Assembly: GCA_947561715.1 (NCBI GenBank)
Contig: OX387199.1
Coordinates: forward strand, 18,047,001-18,111,000
Source of the DNA: Ascidia mentula
Taxonomy: Eukaryota; Chordata; Ascidiacea; Phlebobranchia; Ascidiidae
DNA: 64,000 nt
Direction: 5' to 3'
Shown: piece after piece, positions 21,554-32,819 of the stretch
How the letters are laid out: each line of letters opens with the position of its first letter
How positions within the stretch are numbered: the first letter of the stretch is position 1
Notes under the pieces: model-generated
Seen by the model: only the letters and a program-made list of their open reading frames with translations
What the model was told of the DNA's origin: nothing
The model's database searches: none
Translations under genes and position numbers: made by a program

Positions 21554-22211
21554 TTTCTGCTTGTCTTGACTTTGTGTTTTTAACAACAAATTTATCACTT
21601 TGTGATAACTTTACGCTCAAACACATTTAACTGCAGACTGGACGATCAAAATTGGTTTTCTTGTCATTTCCCAATCGGACGATTCACATTTAAACTTCTT
21701 TTCAGGGAGCTGTTTAAACTTTCCGATTCAACCCTTGGTTGTAAACATTTGCTACTATCTGCTTTGGACCGATATCCCTTTCGTTAAATCAGTGGTTAAT
21801 CTTTGACAAATGGATTATCACCTAACTGTATGTTGGGCGGCAAGGACAACTATGCCGTTAAATTTTACGATTCCAAGATCAAATGACTTGGTTATGGTTA
21901 GGGAATTTTGGTATAGTGAGGAACTTTTTTAACGGGCAAACCTTCCTGTAAGCGACGCGTGTTTCGAGCAACGCTTTAACCATGAAACGCGTAACAAAAC
22001 TTCTTGTAACTATTGATGCAAAACTTTACACAATCAAAAATTCGTGACGCCGTCTTCCCTAAAGCAAGACGTTGGCGAAGACGGCGTTACGATTTTTTGA
22101 TCGTGTGAAGTTTTGTATCTAAAGAAACCGTTTATTTCAGTATAGAACCTATGGCAAGAATGGAAGGTATGACAAACCCTGATCATAACTTATGCACCTA
22201 TGTTCTAAAGC

Positions 22212-22468
22212 AATTTGTTCTACTGGAATTAAGTTGATGTAAAACACAAATAAAAGTGTCTACTCCATATTTAAATGAACATAAAATTATTACGTTTTGT
22301 AAACTGTTTCTTGATTAAGTATATTTTCAAGCAGACACATAATCAGCAAAACAAGAAAAATCACTTGCAACAGAAATCTGTTATTTACATTTGATGATAT
22401 ATTTATTTTCATGTATATCAACGACACAGATTTTTGGTTACTACTGCTCAGGTTGGGTTTGATTATCA
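22212..22468 (+). repeat. Left direct repeat flanking the truncated TPR-like copy
   Basis: Starts AATTTGTTCTACTGGAATTA, runs through CTACTGCTCAGGTTGGG and ends GATTATCA. It is about 90% alike to 23,799-24,057 in the same orientation. The 1.3 kb between them is TPR-gene and module sequence, so that piece either inserted into this sequence or was enclosed by its duplication. Confidence 0.75.
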
Positions 22469-22472
22469 AGAG

Positions 22473-23158
22473 TTATTTGCTAACATTCAAAATAATTATC
22501 AAAACAACACAATCAAAATAATTTTCTGACAATCTCTCCAGGTTTGCGAATTCCAAGAGGTTTCGGCACAATGAAGCTTCAGTTGGAGCTAAGCTTGCCA
22601 AATCGTTGATGTACCTGTCGATGTCATTAAAACAACTTTCGTTTTTGAAACTTTGCTTCAGACTGTCTCGGAGTTTTATGGCTTTTTTCTTTGTGAAAAC
22701 CTTCCACATGTCATCATCTGGAGGTAAAAGACAGGTTTGCGAAAAACGTTTTGCGTTATTTTGTTTGGTTTAGATTGTTGCAATTCGCAGTGCCACTAGC
22801 TTTTTGTGGATGTATACTTACATGCTGCATTTTTTCTCTGCGTTGGTTCATGCCTTAAAAATTCTACTATTTTAATTATTAACATGATTGCTTGCGTTGT
22901 TTTCTTTTCATTGCATGCCATTTAAACCGGTGGTTACTATGTTTACATCCAAGAACACGTAAAGTGGCCATATGTGTGCAGCTTACAAAATTCAAATGTT
23001 TGTCTCAATGCGTATTTGTACGATACTCATGTACCTTTATCCTTCAGAAAGCTCTTCAGTCGTTTTTCGAAATCGGCTTCTTTCCCTTGGTGAATTTTGT
23101 CAACCCTGGAATACGAGGCCAAAGTGAACGCCACTACCAACCCAGAGTAAGTTATCAT
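22473..23158 (-). pseudogene. TPR-like gene copy 2, 3'-truncated
   Basis: Exon 1 (23,158-23,035, 124 nt) and the start of exon 2 (from the acceptor near 22,715) match the other two copies. Similarity stops at about 22,500 after residue ~105, where the frame runs into unrelated sequence and ends at a TAA at 22,473. About two thirds of the protein is missing. The exon-1 frame is intact, with one conserved Cys changed to Ser. Confidence 0.75.
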
Positions 23159-23218
23159 GCTCTTAGTTAATGTGTTGTCATGTATTACGTGTTAAGACTT
23201 GGTTGTAGGTTTATTTTG

Positions 23219-23226
23219 TGACGTCA
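23219..23226. promoter_or_regulatory. CRE palindrome upstream of truncated TPR-like copy
   Basis: TGACGTCA at the same distance from the ATG as in the two full copies. Confidence 0.45.
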
Positions 23227-23534
23227 CAAACGTCCCCGAACCTGGCCAACCCTTACCGATTTCGAGCTAAATCAAAGGGAAATCTCTTATGTTGATTGAC
23301 CACGAAGTCAAACAACCTATCTCCAACTTTGGGTTGCGGTGATTTTTCTGCTGCAAAATTATAAAAACATATTTTCAACATATATGTTTTTATTTCCCAA
23401 GATTTCGAAGCCTACATACTTGTTTTCTCATCGCCTTTTGTTGTTGAACTCTGCGAAAACTGAACATATGTATTATATTTGTATATTAGTTTCCAATGTC
23501 CTAACCATCGATGTTCATCAATCAAAAAAACTTA

Positions 23535-23790
23535 TACCTTGGAAGTAATGTCGCCTGGTGGATCGGGGCTTCTTTTGTGTTGAAGATGCGTACCCTCATG
23601 ATGGGTTTGTGATCCTTGGTTCAACTCCCGTGAGTGTCTAAACCACGTGATAATCATGAATGTGATTAGCACAAAGCATATTTCTATGTAAAGCCAACAC
23701 ATCGAGCGCACTGAACCAACCCACTGAGCTGTCAGCAAGATAGCTGTGGATTTACATAGAAATACATATCGTGATACGGTGAGCGATCAA
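23535..23790 (-). repeat. Five-copy duplicated module, copy 4 (inverted)
   Basis: Matches 18,470-18,760 in the same orientation. It ends at the boundary of the right direct repeat at 23,799. Confidence 0.65.
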
Positions 23791-23798
23791 CAGCCTGG

Positions 23799-24057
23799 AA
23801 TTTGTTCTACTGGAATTAAGTTGATGTAAAACACAATCAAAAGTGTCTACTCCATATTCAAATGAACATAAAGTTATTATATTTTGTAAACTGTTTTTTG
23901 ATTAAGTATATTTTCAAGCAGACACATAATCAGCAAAACAAGAAAAATCACTTGCAACGGAAATATGTTAGTTACATTTGATTATAAGTTTCTTTTAATT
24001 TATATATTAACGACACAGTTTTTTTGTTACTACTGCTCAAGATGGGTTTGATTATCA
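23799..24057 (+). repeat. Right direct repeat flanking the truncated TPR-like copy
   Basis: Partner of 22,212-22,468. The sequence 24,058-24,440 that follows is single-copy and shows no gene I can recognise. Confidence 0.75.
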
Positions 24058-24539
24058 TCACTGTGAAACCGGTGCCAATGTTGCGAATCCAACACGGTTG
24101 TTGGCGATATCGAAATTTGTGTAGTAATTTTTCTCATAAACATGACACCAAAGATCCACAATGGACTTTCTTCTGACGCCATATTAATGCCGGTAAACCC
24201 CAAGATGCAATCATTCAAATGCTGTTATAAAAGTATAAAAAATGTCTACTCAGTAATATCGTAGACACAATTTAACATTAGAAAAAGTAACCTAAGATAA
24301 ACACCAAATTTTAGCGGTTGATAATTTCTTGAATTTATCGGACGTTTGCAATAGCAATGATGGAAATTTCATCCTTTAGTCGTCACAGCTTTTAAACGAC
24401 GCATGATATTGGGTTGGAATAAAGGTATACGTTAAAGAGTAAATCAAAGTTTAGTAACCAGCATTGTTGCAGCAGTTTCGTACGTCTGATTGATATTGTC
24501 CTAAATAAATACAATAAATTTTTACATTTTTTTCCCCGA

Positions 24540-24765
24540 TTCGGGGGTTGTTATCAAAACTTTGCCATATGATAAGCAATGTGGAGCCAATAAGATGAAT
24601 TGTGAATAAGCTGCAGACAGATGGCCACTGTTTCGACCTAAAAGGTCTCATCAGTGCAGCTGGTGTGACTATAAGCAACTTACCGTTTGGTCAGCAAAGT
24701 CGTCTTATAGTCACACCAGCTGCACTGATGAGAACTTTTAGGCTACGTTGATCATCAAACGCAAC
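24540..24765 (-). mobile_element. Penelope-like element fossil reduced to its hammerhead inverted repeat
   Basis: The sequence TTTGCCATATGATAAGCAATGTGG and the hammerhead palindrome match the ends of the other Penelope-like copies, but the coding body is gone. It is a short fossil. Confidence 0.7.
24609..24661 (-). ncRNA. Type I hammerhead ribozyme (all core bases present)
   Basis: The minus strand has the same 53-nt structure as 14,240-14,292: 7-bp stem I, CTGATGA, 5-bp stem II, GAAA, CAG/CTG stem III and GTC. It is intact although the element body has been lost. Confidence 0.9.
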
Positions 24766-25563
24766 TCTTACCATTTAGTACGACTAAGAAGAACATATAT
24801 ATGAAGGAAGTCAAAGGCATTTGATTTCTACCTAGTCTTTGTTCCCGGGTGTTAATGCCATGCTGTTAGATGATGCTTGTGCGATCACTTCTTTCAGGAA
24901 CAAGTCAGACTTTTTATTAAATTTTTGAAAGTTATTAAGTAATGCGATCTCGGCTATCTACAATGTAATAATCCAAGTTCAACATTTCGCCTTTATCCGC
25001 GAGTTTCAGAAATACGACAACGAATCAAGCAGAGACAATCAACGAAGCATGACGACCGAAGGGAAAAAAAGCACCAGACGCAAGTTACACAACCTGAATT
25101 CGTTGACAGGACATAGATTGGGAAAACTTCCTCCATACTTGCCTTTTTCATATTTTACTTGCTGCCAAAAGTAAATCAAGAATATTCCTAACACATCAGC
25201 GTCATTTGAAGTAATCCAAGTGTAGTCGATCATGAACTAAAGACCGCTTGCACTGGCGCGAAGCAAGCTTTTGTTGTTCATGAAAGCGAAAAAGGCTTCG
25301 CTGGATTGTAAACTTAGTTGTTTAGATCTCGGGTGTGGGAAGAATAGTTTGGACTTGCATGACTTGAATTCGCGTATATCTGTTCGCGAACGCCTTCCAC
25401 GTGATTTATCTGTGCGCGATCGCGGTGTTGCCAAAAACACTGGTTCAACTTTTTTTGTGGTAAATGGGTTGCGAAACGATAAAAAGTTTGAGAAGAAAAT
25501 CCTTTGAATAAGAAGATACACGAAACAAAGTTAACTACGAACATAACTAACGGTTTTGTAAAT

Positions 25564-25626
25564 CTTTAATATGAACAGAATAGCCAATACAATAGCACTG
25601 TATTGGCTATTCTGTTCATATTAAAG
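25564..25626. repeat. Perfect 28-bp hairpin, copy A
   Basis: Arms 25,564-25,591 and 25,599-25,626 are perfect reverse complements around a 7-nt loop (ATAGCAC). AAGTTAACTAC flanks the structure on both sides (from about 25,528 and 25,624), resembling a target duplication. It could be a tiny fold-back element or a microRNA-type hairpin. It lies just 3' of the sulfotransferase-like gene. Confidence 0.85.
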
Positions 25627-25658
25627 TTAACTACATTTTTGTTTGTACCACGCAAGTC

Positions 25659-27476
25659 TTACATCAACATTTCTGACACCCCGTAACAAATGAATAAAAT
25701 TAAAACAAACAAACACGCCATAGAAATCTTGAGTTCAGTTTCAATCCTTTGCATTACAGGATGACTTTCACGCCTGTATTCATCCAACACGACAGAGTGT
25801 TTATTTTTGTGTGGAAAAGGTTGGTCGGGGATAGGAAGGTCCAGGAATTCGCACGATGGTTTCCAACCTTCTTTTACTTCATATATTAGAAGCTGTTTTG
25901 TGGGAACGATCTGAACATTTTGTGATAAAACATAGCTGAGAAACAACGCTTGTGGTTGAAGCTACTTTCGGGGGATGTTGATTGACGAAAAATATCGAAA
26001 AGAAGTATTTAAATTTCATCAGTTTAATGCAGTTAAAAAATCCCTAAGGTAAAACAGTCATTAAACAAAATACTTGTGAGTTGTGTTGGCGTTCAGTGAT
26101 TATTATTTAGAACCGGCAGCGATTTTAGTGCAATAAATATAACCAAGGAAACAAGGCATGAGACTGTTTTCTTTAAAGGTTATGCAATTTTGAGGACCTC
26201 TATCATGAGGTATAACGAGTTTGTAACAAATCTAGACGGATATTCTTCACAAACATATTTATACATTGTACCTGTTTTATGTTGCGTTCGTGTCTCCTCT
26301 TAAAACGTTTCAAAGCTTCGTCGCAAAGCGGAATGCCTCTAAAGTTTGGCCACCTTTTGTATCTTGCAAGAAAATGATCTACGAAGAAATATGTAATGTT
26401 ACGGGGGATTGACGACAAGCCTTCGATACGCGAAACTTCGTGTGTGGACAGTTGGCTGTAAAGTAACTTATTTCTCTTGGAAATCTTCGCAAAATATCAC
26501 ATGTTCCTTATCCAGTTTTATCGTAATGCCCCAACCGAAAGTGACTTAATTTTATATTTTACTTTTTCTACATGATGGTGTAGATCCCTACGTCACTATC
26601 GCACGGGCCCATTATACATATTTTTGAGTCCATTACACATCTTTGGCTTGTATAGTTCATTTACGATGCAGCAACGAAATAATTTGATTTGAAGGGTTTG
26701 TGTGTGCGGAAACCCAATCGAACAATAATGAAACGTTTATGTTCATACCACTTAATACAATATGAGATTGGGCCTTCAATCCAGTGTAAGTTAGAATGCG
26801 CGCAAGACGAAACTGAATGTCGGATGTTATTTTGTGAACTTGACTTTTCCAGCTTCGCAACCACACATCATCTTCTCGAGTTGTCAGAATGACCTAAAAT
26901 GACAATACTATAACTTTTAGACAAAGACAGATATAAGCAAATATCCTCTCCTAATATCATAATACACAGTGACTGCCAACCCCAAGGTTGCAACTTCTAA
27001 TAGGGCATAATGAATTAGGGACAACAGCTAAAAAGCTTAATAGACTTTCCACAAATATTTTCAGTGGTATTATTAAAACTGCCCAGAAATATATGTGCAA
27101 AAAAGAAATAATGATACAATCCCTGCCAATTGATACAATCCCTGCCAATCAAACTAATTGTTTTTCAATAACGGATATGACGCGGAAAGAAGTGATATCG
27201 ATTCTATTATTGAAGCATTTGCACCTTGACTTCAGGAAATGCATCGAATATTTCCTCCCAGTAATAGTTGCACGGACTATCAACAACAGCGTCAACATTC
27301 TCATACATTCGTCTCATGTCCTCCATCTTAAAACCATCCCTGACTTGCTTCTCCCAATCTTCGCCGAGGTAATAAAAGTTCTCCATGAAATCATACACAC
27401 CATACCCGAGCAGTTTTAATGCTTCTCCCATTGATGTTGTACCAGTTTTGGCCACACCCGCAACCAACACTTTCAT
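25659..27476 (-). CDS. P-loop sulfotransferase-like protein with C-terminal membrane anchor, copy A
   Basis: Exon 1, 27,476-27,225: MKVLVAGVAKTGTTSM, the 5'-phosphosulfate-binding loop of sulfotransferases at the very N-terminus. Exon 2 from 26,893: VILTTREDDVWLRSW, the 3'-phosphate-binding strand with Arg and Ser. Exon 3, ending 26,272: SRIEGLSSIP...FLARYKRWPNF. Exon 4, 25,910-25,659: YEVKEGWKPSCEFLDLP then PFPHKN, and a final membrane helix (ISMACLFVLILFICYGV). This is the family of short invertebrate and fungal sulfotransferase-like proteins often mislabelled as NAD-dependent epimerases. The start at 27,476 is preferred over an in-frame upstream ATG (27,530) because family members begin at the P-loop. 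The exon 2/3 boundary is uncertain. Confidence 0.75.
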
Positions 27477-27539
27477 AGCAAGGCCCACTGCAACTTGCAA
27501 AATTCCAAGGCGTTGTCTTTCGATACACAAACATTGTGT

Positions 27540-28340
27540 GAATAAAGCAACTGAAGCGTGACGTCGAAAAAAGTTTCGTCATGCTCCAATAGTTTCCTTT
27601 CATCACATTGTGTATTTATGGATATCACCACACAAGGTTAATTGTTCATTACACTTTAAGCGCAACGAAGGTAACCTGGGTGCACATACTTTGAGTTAAT
27701 TACTTCGAATGTGAAAGTCAAAGCTATTATGCTGTTAATCATCTTAAGTTAAAGTAGAAGTTTCGAGCACGAACTGCGTTCATCATTAGTACTATTGATT
27801 CATTCAACATGAAGAATGCCGGCCAATTTGTGTCCCGGTATTTCAGTATTTTCTTGGACAACAGACCGACAACATTTTCTTGTTTACCGTTGTTTTCGCA
27901 AAGGGCCATATATATGTCAAGTGACTAAAATATAGCGACGGACAAACAAGACTTGTAAAGCAGGCCGATGTGAACAACATTTTTTTGTTTTTGGAGCCAA
28001 ACCCGGCGGGCCTGGACGAGGCAGCCTTGAACCGAATGTGGCCCGCGGGTCGTAGTTTGGTGCCCCCTGCAATAAACAGAAGGATTTTCTTCTATTTTCT
28101 TTGATTTATTATATTGCAGCAAAAAAACGAATGCATAAATTAAACAAGTACAACAGTTGAAAAGGAACAAAAGGACAAAAATGCATTGATTTATTTTCTT
28201 TTTTGTGTCTGAGCAAAGAGTGGTTTTGTAAATGGCGGAGTGGAGACACATAGTGTTTAAGGCACATGCGACACTGATGACGTAACACCAATACAACCCA
28301 TATTGTCCCTTCACAAAAGTTTGGCGCATATTTTTTTATG
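27540..28340. other. Intergenic stretch between sulfotransferase and fucosyltransferase genes
   Basis: I see no exon or RNA gene here. Its partner in block B (46,305-47,203) is longer by a ~90-bp insertion. Confidence 0.5.
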
Positions 28341-28342
28341 TG

Positions 28343-30124
28343 TCACGTGTCACTCTTACATTCGTTCGGTTCGGTTTCGATAAATTCGCCACGAAGGGAT
28401 GGAATTACTTTGTTCGTGTCGTCGTGTAATATACGGTAACAGAGTTCATGAAATCCCGTCCGATTCCTCGTGATCACCTCCACGTTAGGGTTAGCTTCTT
28501 GCACCATCGCTTTCGCCCTCTCCACCGTCAAACCCTCCGTCTCTCGCCATTTGAAATATTCCCTGTAGGCTGTGTCATTTTTATCAAGGTACAACAGATA
28601 TTCAGCGAGTTTTTGAGGCGACTCGAAGTCTTCGGCGTGAATAAAAGAACCCAGGGGCGCGATCGCGATGTAATCTTCCTTGCGCGTACCCCACACCACA
28701 GGGACTGTCCCCGCCAGCAACCCCTGGCGAAAGAACTTCTCAGTGACGTAATCGCGACAGTGAATCGAATTCTCGAACGAGAGGTAGAATTTGTGCGTGG
28801 AAACGAACTCGTGTATTCTGGAATTGGGCATCTCGTCGCGATTTCCGAAGCAACGTCCGTATCTGTCGATGTTCGGGATAACTTCTATCATTTTGTTGAC
28901 GTAAGCCATCCGCATCAAAGCGCCTTTCTTTTTTTCGCATTCGCTCACAAGCCAAGCCTGAAACATTTTAACATTGTTCAAGCGCCCGACTCATACACCA
29001 AGAAAGAAATCCGAAATCTCGGTGTGGTAAAAGAAAACAAATAAGGTTGAAAAAACGTTATACTATTGTTTCATTTTTTTTCGCGTCTGACATTCTGACA
29101 AAAACTTGACAGTTATAATGAATTTCCTTCATTGCTCAAAGATAGTTTAAATTTGTATTTAAAGCCGTTAATAGAAAAAGGAAATAGTTAGAATGAGGGA
29201 GCAAAATGTCCAACAACCAGATATGTGACCGGTCCTAAGGAAATACCGACAAAGATACAATTTTCCAAAACTTTGCTACAAACAAAAAGGATTCTGTTGC
29301 TAATCTAGCGAGGTCGTGTTCTTTTACCAACTTACCACAAGTCCCGTTTTGCTCTGCATTATTCCGTCCACTACATGTTTGCCTTTTTCCAAGCTGTCCC
29401 AGACTTCATAGAGGTCAGTATAAGGGTAATACACATCAGCATCTCGTCTGTACGTCAACGTCCAGTTGAAGAAGTTGTCGTATTGGGTGAGATCCATGCT
29501 TTCGAACCACTGGATAACCCATGCGTTTTCCAACGAAAACCAAACAAAACGCTGGCTCGGGCGCCTGAAAATGAAACATTTTAATCCTGTTCGGTTTTGA
29601 CCACGCCGGGATTCGAACCCGCGCTATATCGGTCTATGGTCATTTAATAATGCAGGCCGAAATACATATGGTTGACCTATTTCCAAATGGCAAATATTCG
29701 CAAGTCAGGCTAGCTTTAACAATCACGAAGCTAAGCGTTCAATGAAAGAAGGAAAAGGAAAATGAAGCCACAATCACGTGCTTAAATCAACAGCATGCAA
29801 TATCGCGAACCTGTAGTACGGCCACTTTTCTGGAACTCTCCAATAATGGAAGACAACGGCGTCCGCTTTCTCGAGCATCCAACGGTCGTAGGTCAGAGTG
29901 CATGGACCGAACTTTGACCCTTCTTTGGGTCCTTCCGCTACCAAGTTCCACGGGTACGTCCACATTAGTATTAGTCCACTCTTTTTGCCATCCCAGTGGA
30001 TCGGTGCAAAGTAGGAGTAGAGGGTTGGGCTGTTGCTCGACCAGTAAAGGTACGCAATCACTGTGGTTGCCACGGAAACGTTGATTAAACAAAAGCTGAT
30101 TTTTACCGAATGTTTAATTTTCAT
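28343..30124 (-). CDS. Alpha-1,3-fucosyltransferase (GT10 family), copy A
   Basis: Exons: 30,124-29,811, 29,564-29,336 and 28,957-28,343, in phase, 385 aa, normal length for the family. The N-terminus is a type II Golgi anchor (short cytosolic tail, then ISFCLINVSVATTVIAYLYW). The middle exon holds the FVWFSLENAW and MDLTQYDNFFNWTLTYRRDA region. The last exon holds VSEC, RYGRCFG, FYLSFENSIHCRDYVTEKFF (the GT10 donor-binding signature) and AGTVPVVWG. The enzyme moves fucose from GDP-fucose to N-acetylglucosamine or similar sugars in the Golgi. A conserved antisense open frame over exon 3 is a shadow. Confidence 0.92.
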
Positions 30125-30442
30125 TTTGAATTTTCTTTGGGTGGGAATCGAACCCCTGGTTTTCAGGTTTCAGGACTATTTTTCCATGCTGCGATTGGGT
30201 TTTCGATACAACTGCCAAAATAACAAACCGTTAATGTACTTGACAACATTCAATCACAGCGTTAAGTTTGCTGGCTGTAAAGCCATAACGGGACCAACTT
30301 TCAATCTGAATTTTAGAAAGTTGTCAAGCCGATAAATCGTATAAGACTTAAAAACATTCCACGATAACCTCAAATACCACTTTCCAACATTTACACGGAT
30401 GGTTTTCCGATGGGTTTGATTCATTACAAAACCTCCATACAC

Positions 30443-30703
30443 GTAGCAATCGTATATCTCATACATTGTAAACTCCCTGTGCACCACAGGACACATGTCT
30501 GTTAATCTGTCACCAGTTAGCAGTGCAAACAGTTTAGCCCAAGTGTTACTTAAACTTTCTCCGTGGCCCAAACAAACTTGTGAAAATTGCGTGGCCCAAT
30601 ATCTCATTGGTTTAGCTAAAGCTTCATATTTACCACCAAACGCCTGCTCGATACCTGCAACAACGGTATTTTAAATGGCCTCACCTTGATGGGCATTGCT
30701 CAT
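30443..30703 (-). CDS. Unrecognised conserved open frame upstream of fucosyltransferase A
   Basis: The reading KPMRYWATQFSQVCLGHGE and DRLTDMCPVVHREFTMYEI is kept in block B (49,307-49,569). Here a TAA interrupts the first codons after the ATG, where block B has CAA. A GTGAGG...TTGCAG stretch of 30 nt around that stop looks like a tiny intron. The frame ends at a possible donor (TAC|GTGTAT), where block B has a 2-bp insertion. It may be the 5' exon of another minus-strand gene. I do not recognise the family. Confidence 0.35.
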
Positions 30704-30709
30704 TTAAAA

Positions 30710-32640
30710 CAGACAAGTAGTATGTAAGAAACACTGGTACAGGCCCATCGTCCTTGGCCAAGCTACTAAATTCAACTTACATTCATGGAATTTCTCAGGT
30801 TGTCCACAGTTATACATAGTAACACACCACTTGTCTGTTTAAAAATTCGAATCCCCAAGTAAGGTTAATTCGCCCGCGCAAAACGTTGTTTACTAAACGT
30901 TTAACAGGTCACGTGACTCATTGTCACTCGTGTTATGTTCCCTCTCGGATTTCTCGCCTCCGTTAGTCGATGCTTCTGAACGGGTGAAGTACGCACGCGT
31001 CCACTTTCCTCATGTTTGCGAGTTAATGTAGGTCGAACGCAATTGAATCACATCTTCCCAGCGCTTGCTGCCACAAAACCCGACTGTAATTGCGAATGCG
31101 ATTCACGCGCTTTGCAAAATATATATCGAGGGTTTTTATTACGATTTTGGGTGTGTTCCAGTTGCATGAGTGCAGTGATTAAAATACCGACAAAAAGTGC
31201 AAAAAAACTCACTAGAGCTTACATTTTTCAGTAGCTTACAACTTTAAAATGGAAAGTAATGTTTGCTTGCTTCCGGTCTCTGTTAGTAGGCACAGCCTGC
31301 GAGGTCAGTAATTCAGCAATTAATAGCACTGATGATGATAACACTATTGTTTGAAACATCTGCTTAATATTTTCAGCATCTGAGCGTGTGGTTACCTATT
31401 CAACCAATAAATCTTTCACAAAAACAGCCTGCCTCGACATTTAGCGTAAACTCGACATTTTACCTTCTGACGCGGCAATACATACATTAAGGAAATCGTT
31501 GATACTACAAAATGACATGCCCGCCTTATAAAGTGGACCTTTTAAAATGCCCACCTCGTGGAATAGACCCTACATTGCATATGTACTGACAAGCATTAGA
31601 ATATAAAAACCTTCGTTATACCAACATGTTGTAAATTTTCAAGTGAACTCTGCAGGAAATTAGGTACTGGTTGGGCGCAGATAGTAAAACGTATAGGGCT
31701 TGAGCATAGCAAAGTACAGTCTGGATTGTCAGAAAATGAACACTTGATCTATTTCAGCCTGTGGAATAGTCCTTACATTTATCTCTAGAAATTGACAACT
31801 TACAGCTTATATGAAACAAATAAACACGACTAAACGATCCGTTAAGTTTAAGGATTCCGTTTAAAGAGTTTTGGAGTCCAGTGCATCGAATTTGTTACAA
31901 CCGGCCCATGAGGCAGAATCATGCGTTGTGTTGCTTCTCAAACACCCTTTTCAGGAAGTCATTCTAATTATAACCCCCGATCGAGCCTGACATCACACGA
32001 TTAAAAAAACCTTAAGACTATCGCAGTCTCAAAATTCAAAACGACCACAAGCCTGCTTCATTCTAATATCAGCGTGACTATGCCATATGCCAATATACTG
32101 TATGTTATATACTATAGACTACCGACAAAAAAAACAAAAAAAAACAGCAACATGTGTTTTAAATAGATGCTCTGCTTTCATAAAACTTTAAGGCTCAAGC
32201 TGGCTTGCCAAACACTTGATAGATGAGCTACAGCACCCATCAGACCAACAGTAACCTGTGTTTGTTCAGTTCTCTGTGCAAACTCTGTTGGCAAACAAGG
32301 TACATAGATCGCCAACGCTTAACTAGTTTTTCAAGGATCGGCAAATATATCTCATTGCTCAACTTTTCCATTTCCTGAAGGGCTCACCCATGTGTATTCT
32401 CATTGTAAACCCGAAAGCAGAATATATGCTAAATTCAAGCGCGCTGATTCTCGTGCCTTGAGCTGGCAAATCGATACAGCCTGTTGAAATTTTTATAAGG
32501 TCTGGCGCACACAACACCGTCATTGCTGCCATGTGGGGGCAATTTCCGACCATAGAATTCCACCCATCCATTCACGTGCTATCAGGTACAGTTTAAACCT
32601 TGCTTGTCCTTCCCATTCACTGAGTTATATTCCAAAACCA
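30710..32640. other. Duplicated non-coding stretch of block A
   Basis: Matches 49,570-51,545. Several short open frames are present in both copies, but none has splice signals or domain motifs. I see nothing I can name. Confidence 0.4.
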
Positions 32641-32819
32641 ACCGCACCCAACCCGGAAGCGATGAGATAGCGGAAGTATTTCCTACCTTTTATGACAAAC
32701 CAAATGCCACTTACATAAGGTACAAACCCCTGCACCCAAATGCATTACAACCCCCTGTTGGGTTTGTAGTAATTATCCTTAATTTCTTATATTTTATGAC
32801 GCAGTAATGTTTCATGCAA

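Larger units (their letters stand above)
24740..32640. repeat. Segmental duplication block A (sulfotransferase plus fucosyltransferase)
   Basis: Near-identical in direct orientation to 43,470-51,545, about 18.7 kb away. Differences are point changes and small indels: a ~90-bp stretch in block B at 47,020-47,110 is absent here, and an 18-bp tandem duplication near 27,110-27,145 is present only here. Similarity ends near 32,640 and 51,545, where both read CCAAAACCAACCGCACCCAACCC. Confidence 0.9.

Noticed and set aside
28448-29044. Long antisense open frame (198 aa) over the fucosyltransferase last exon
   Set aside because: It is open in both blocks only because the sense exon is conserved. It has no domain, and the GT10 motifs are on the other strand.
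31016-31234. Open frame with CNCEC motif in both blocks
   Set aside because: No upstream coding context or splice signals; similarity between blocks reflects recent duplication only.
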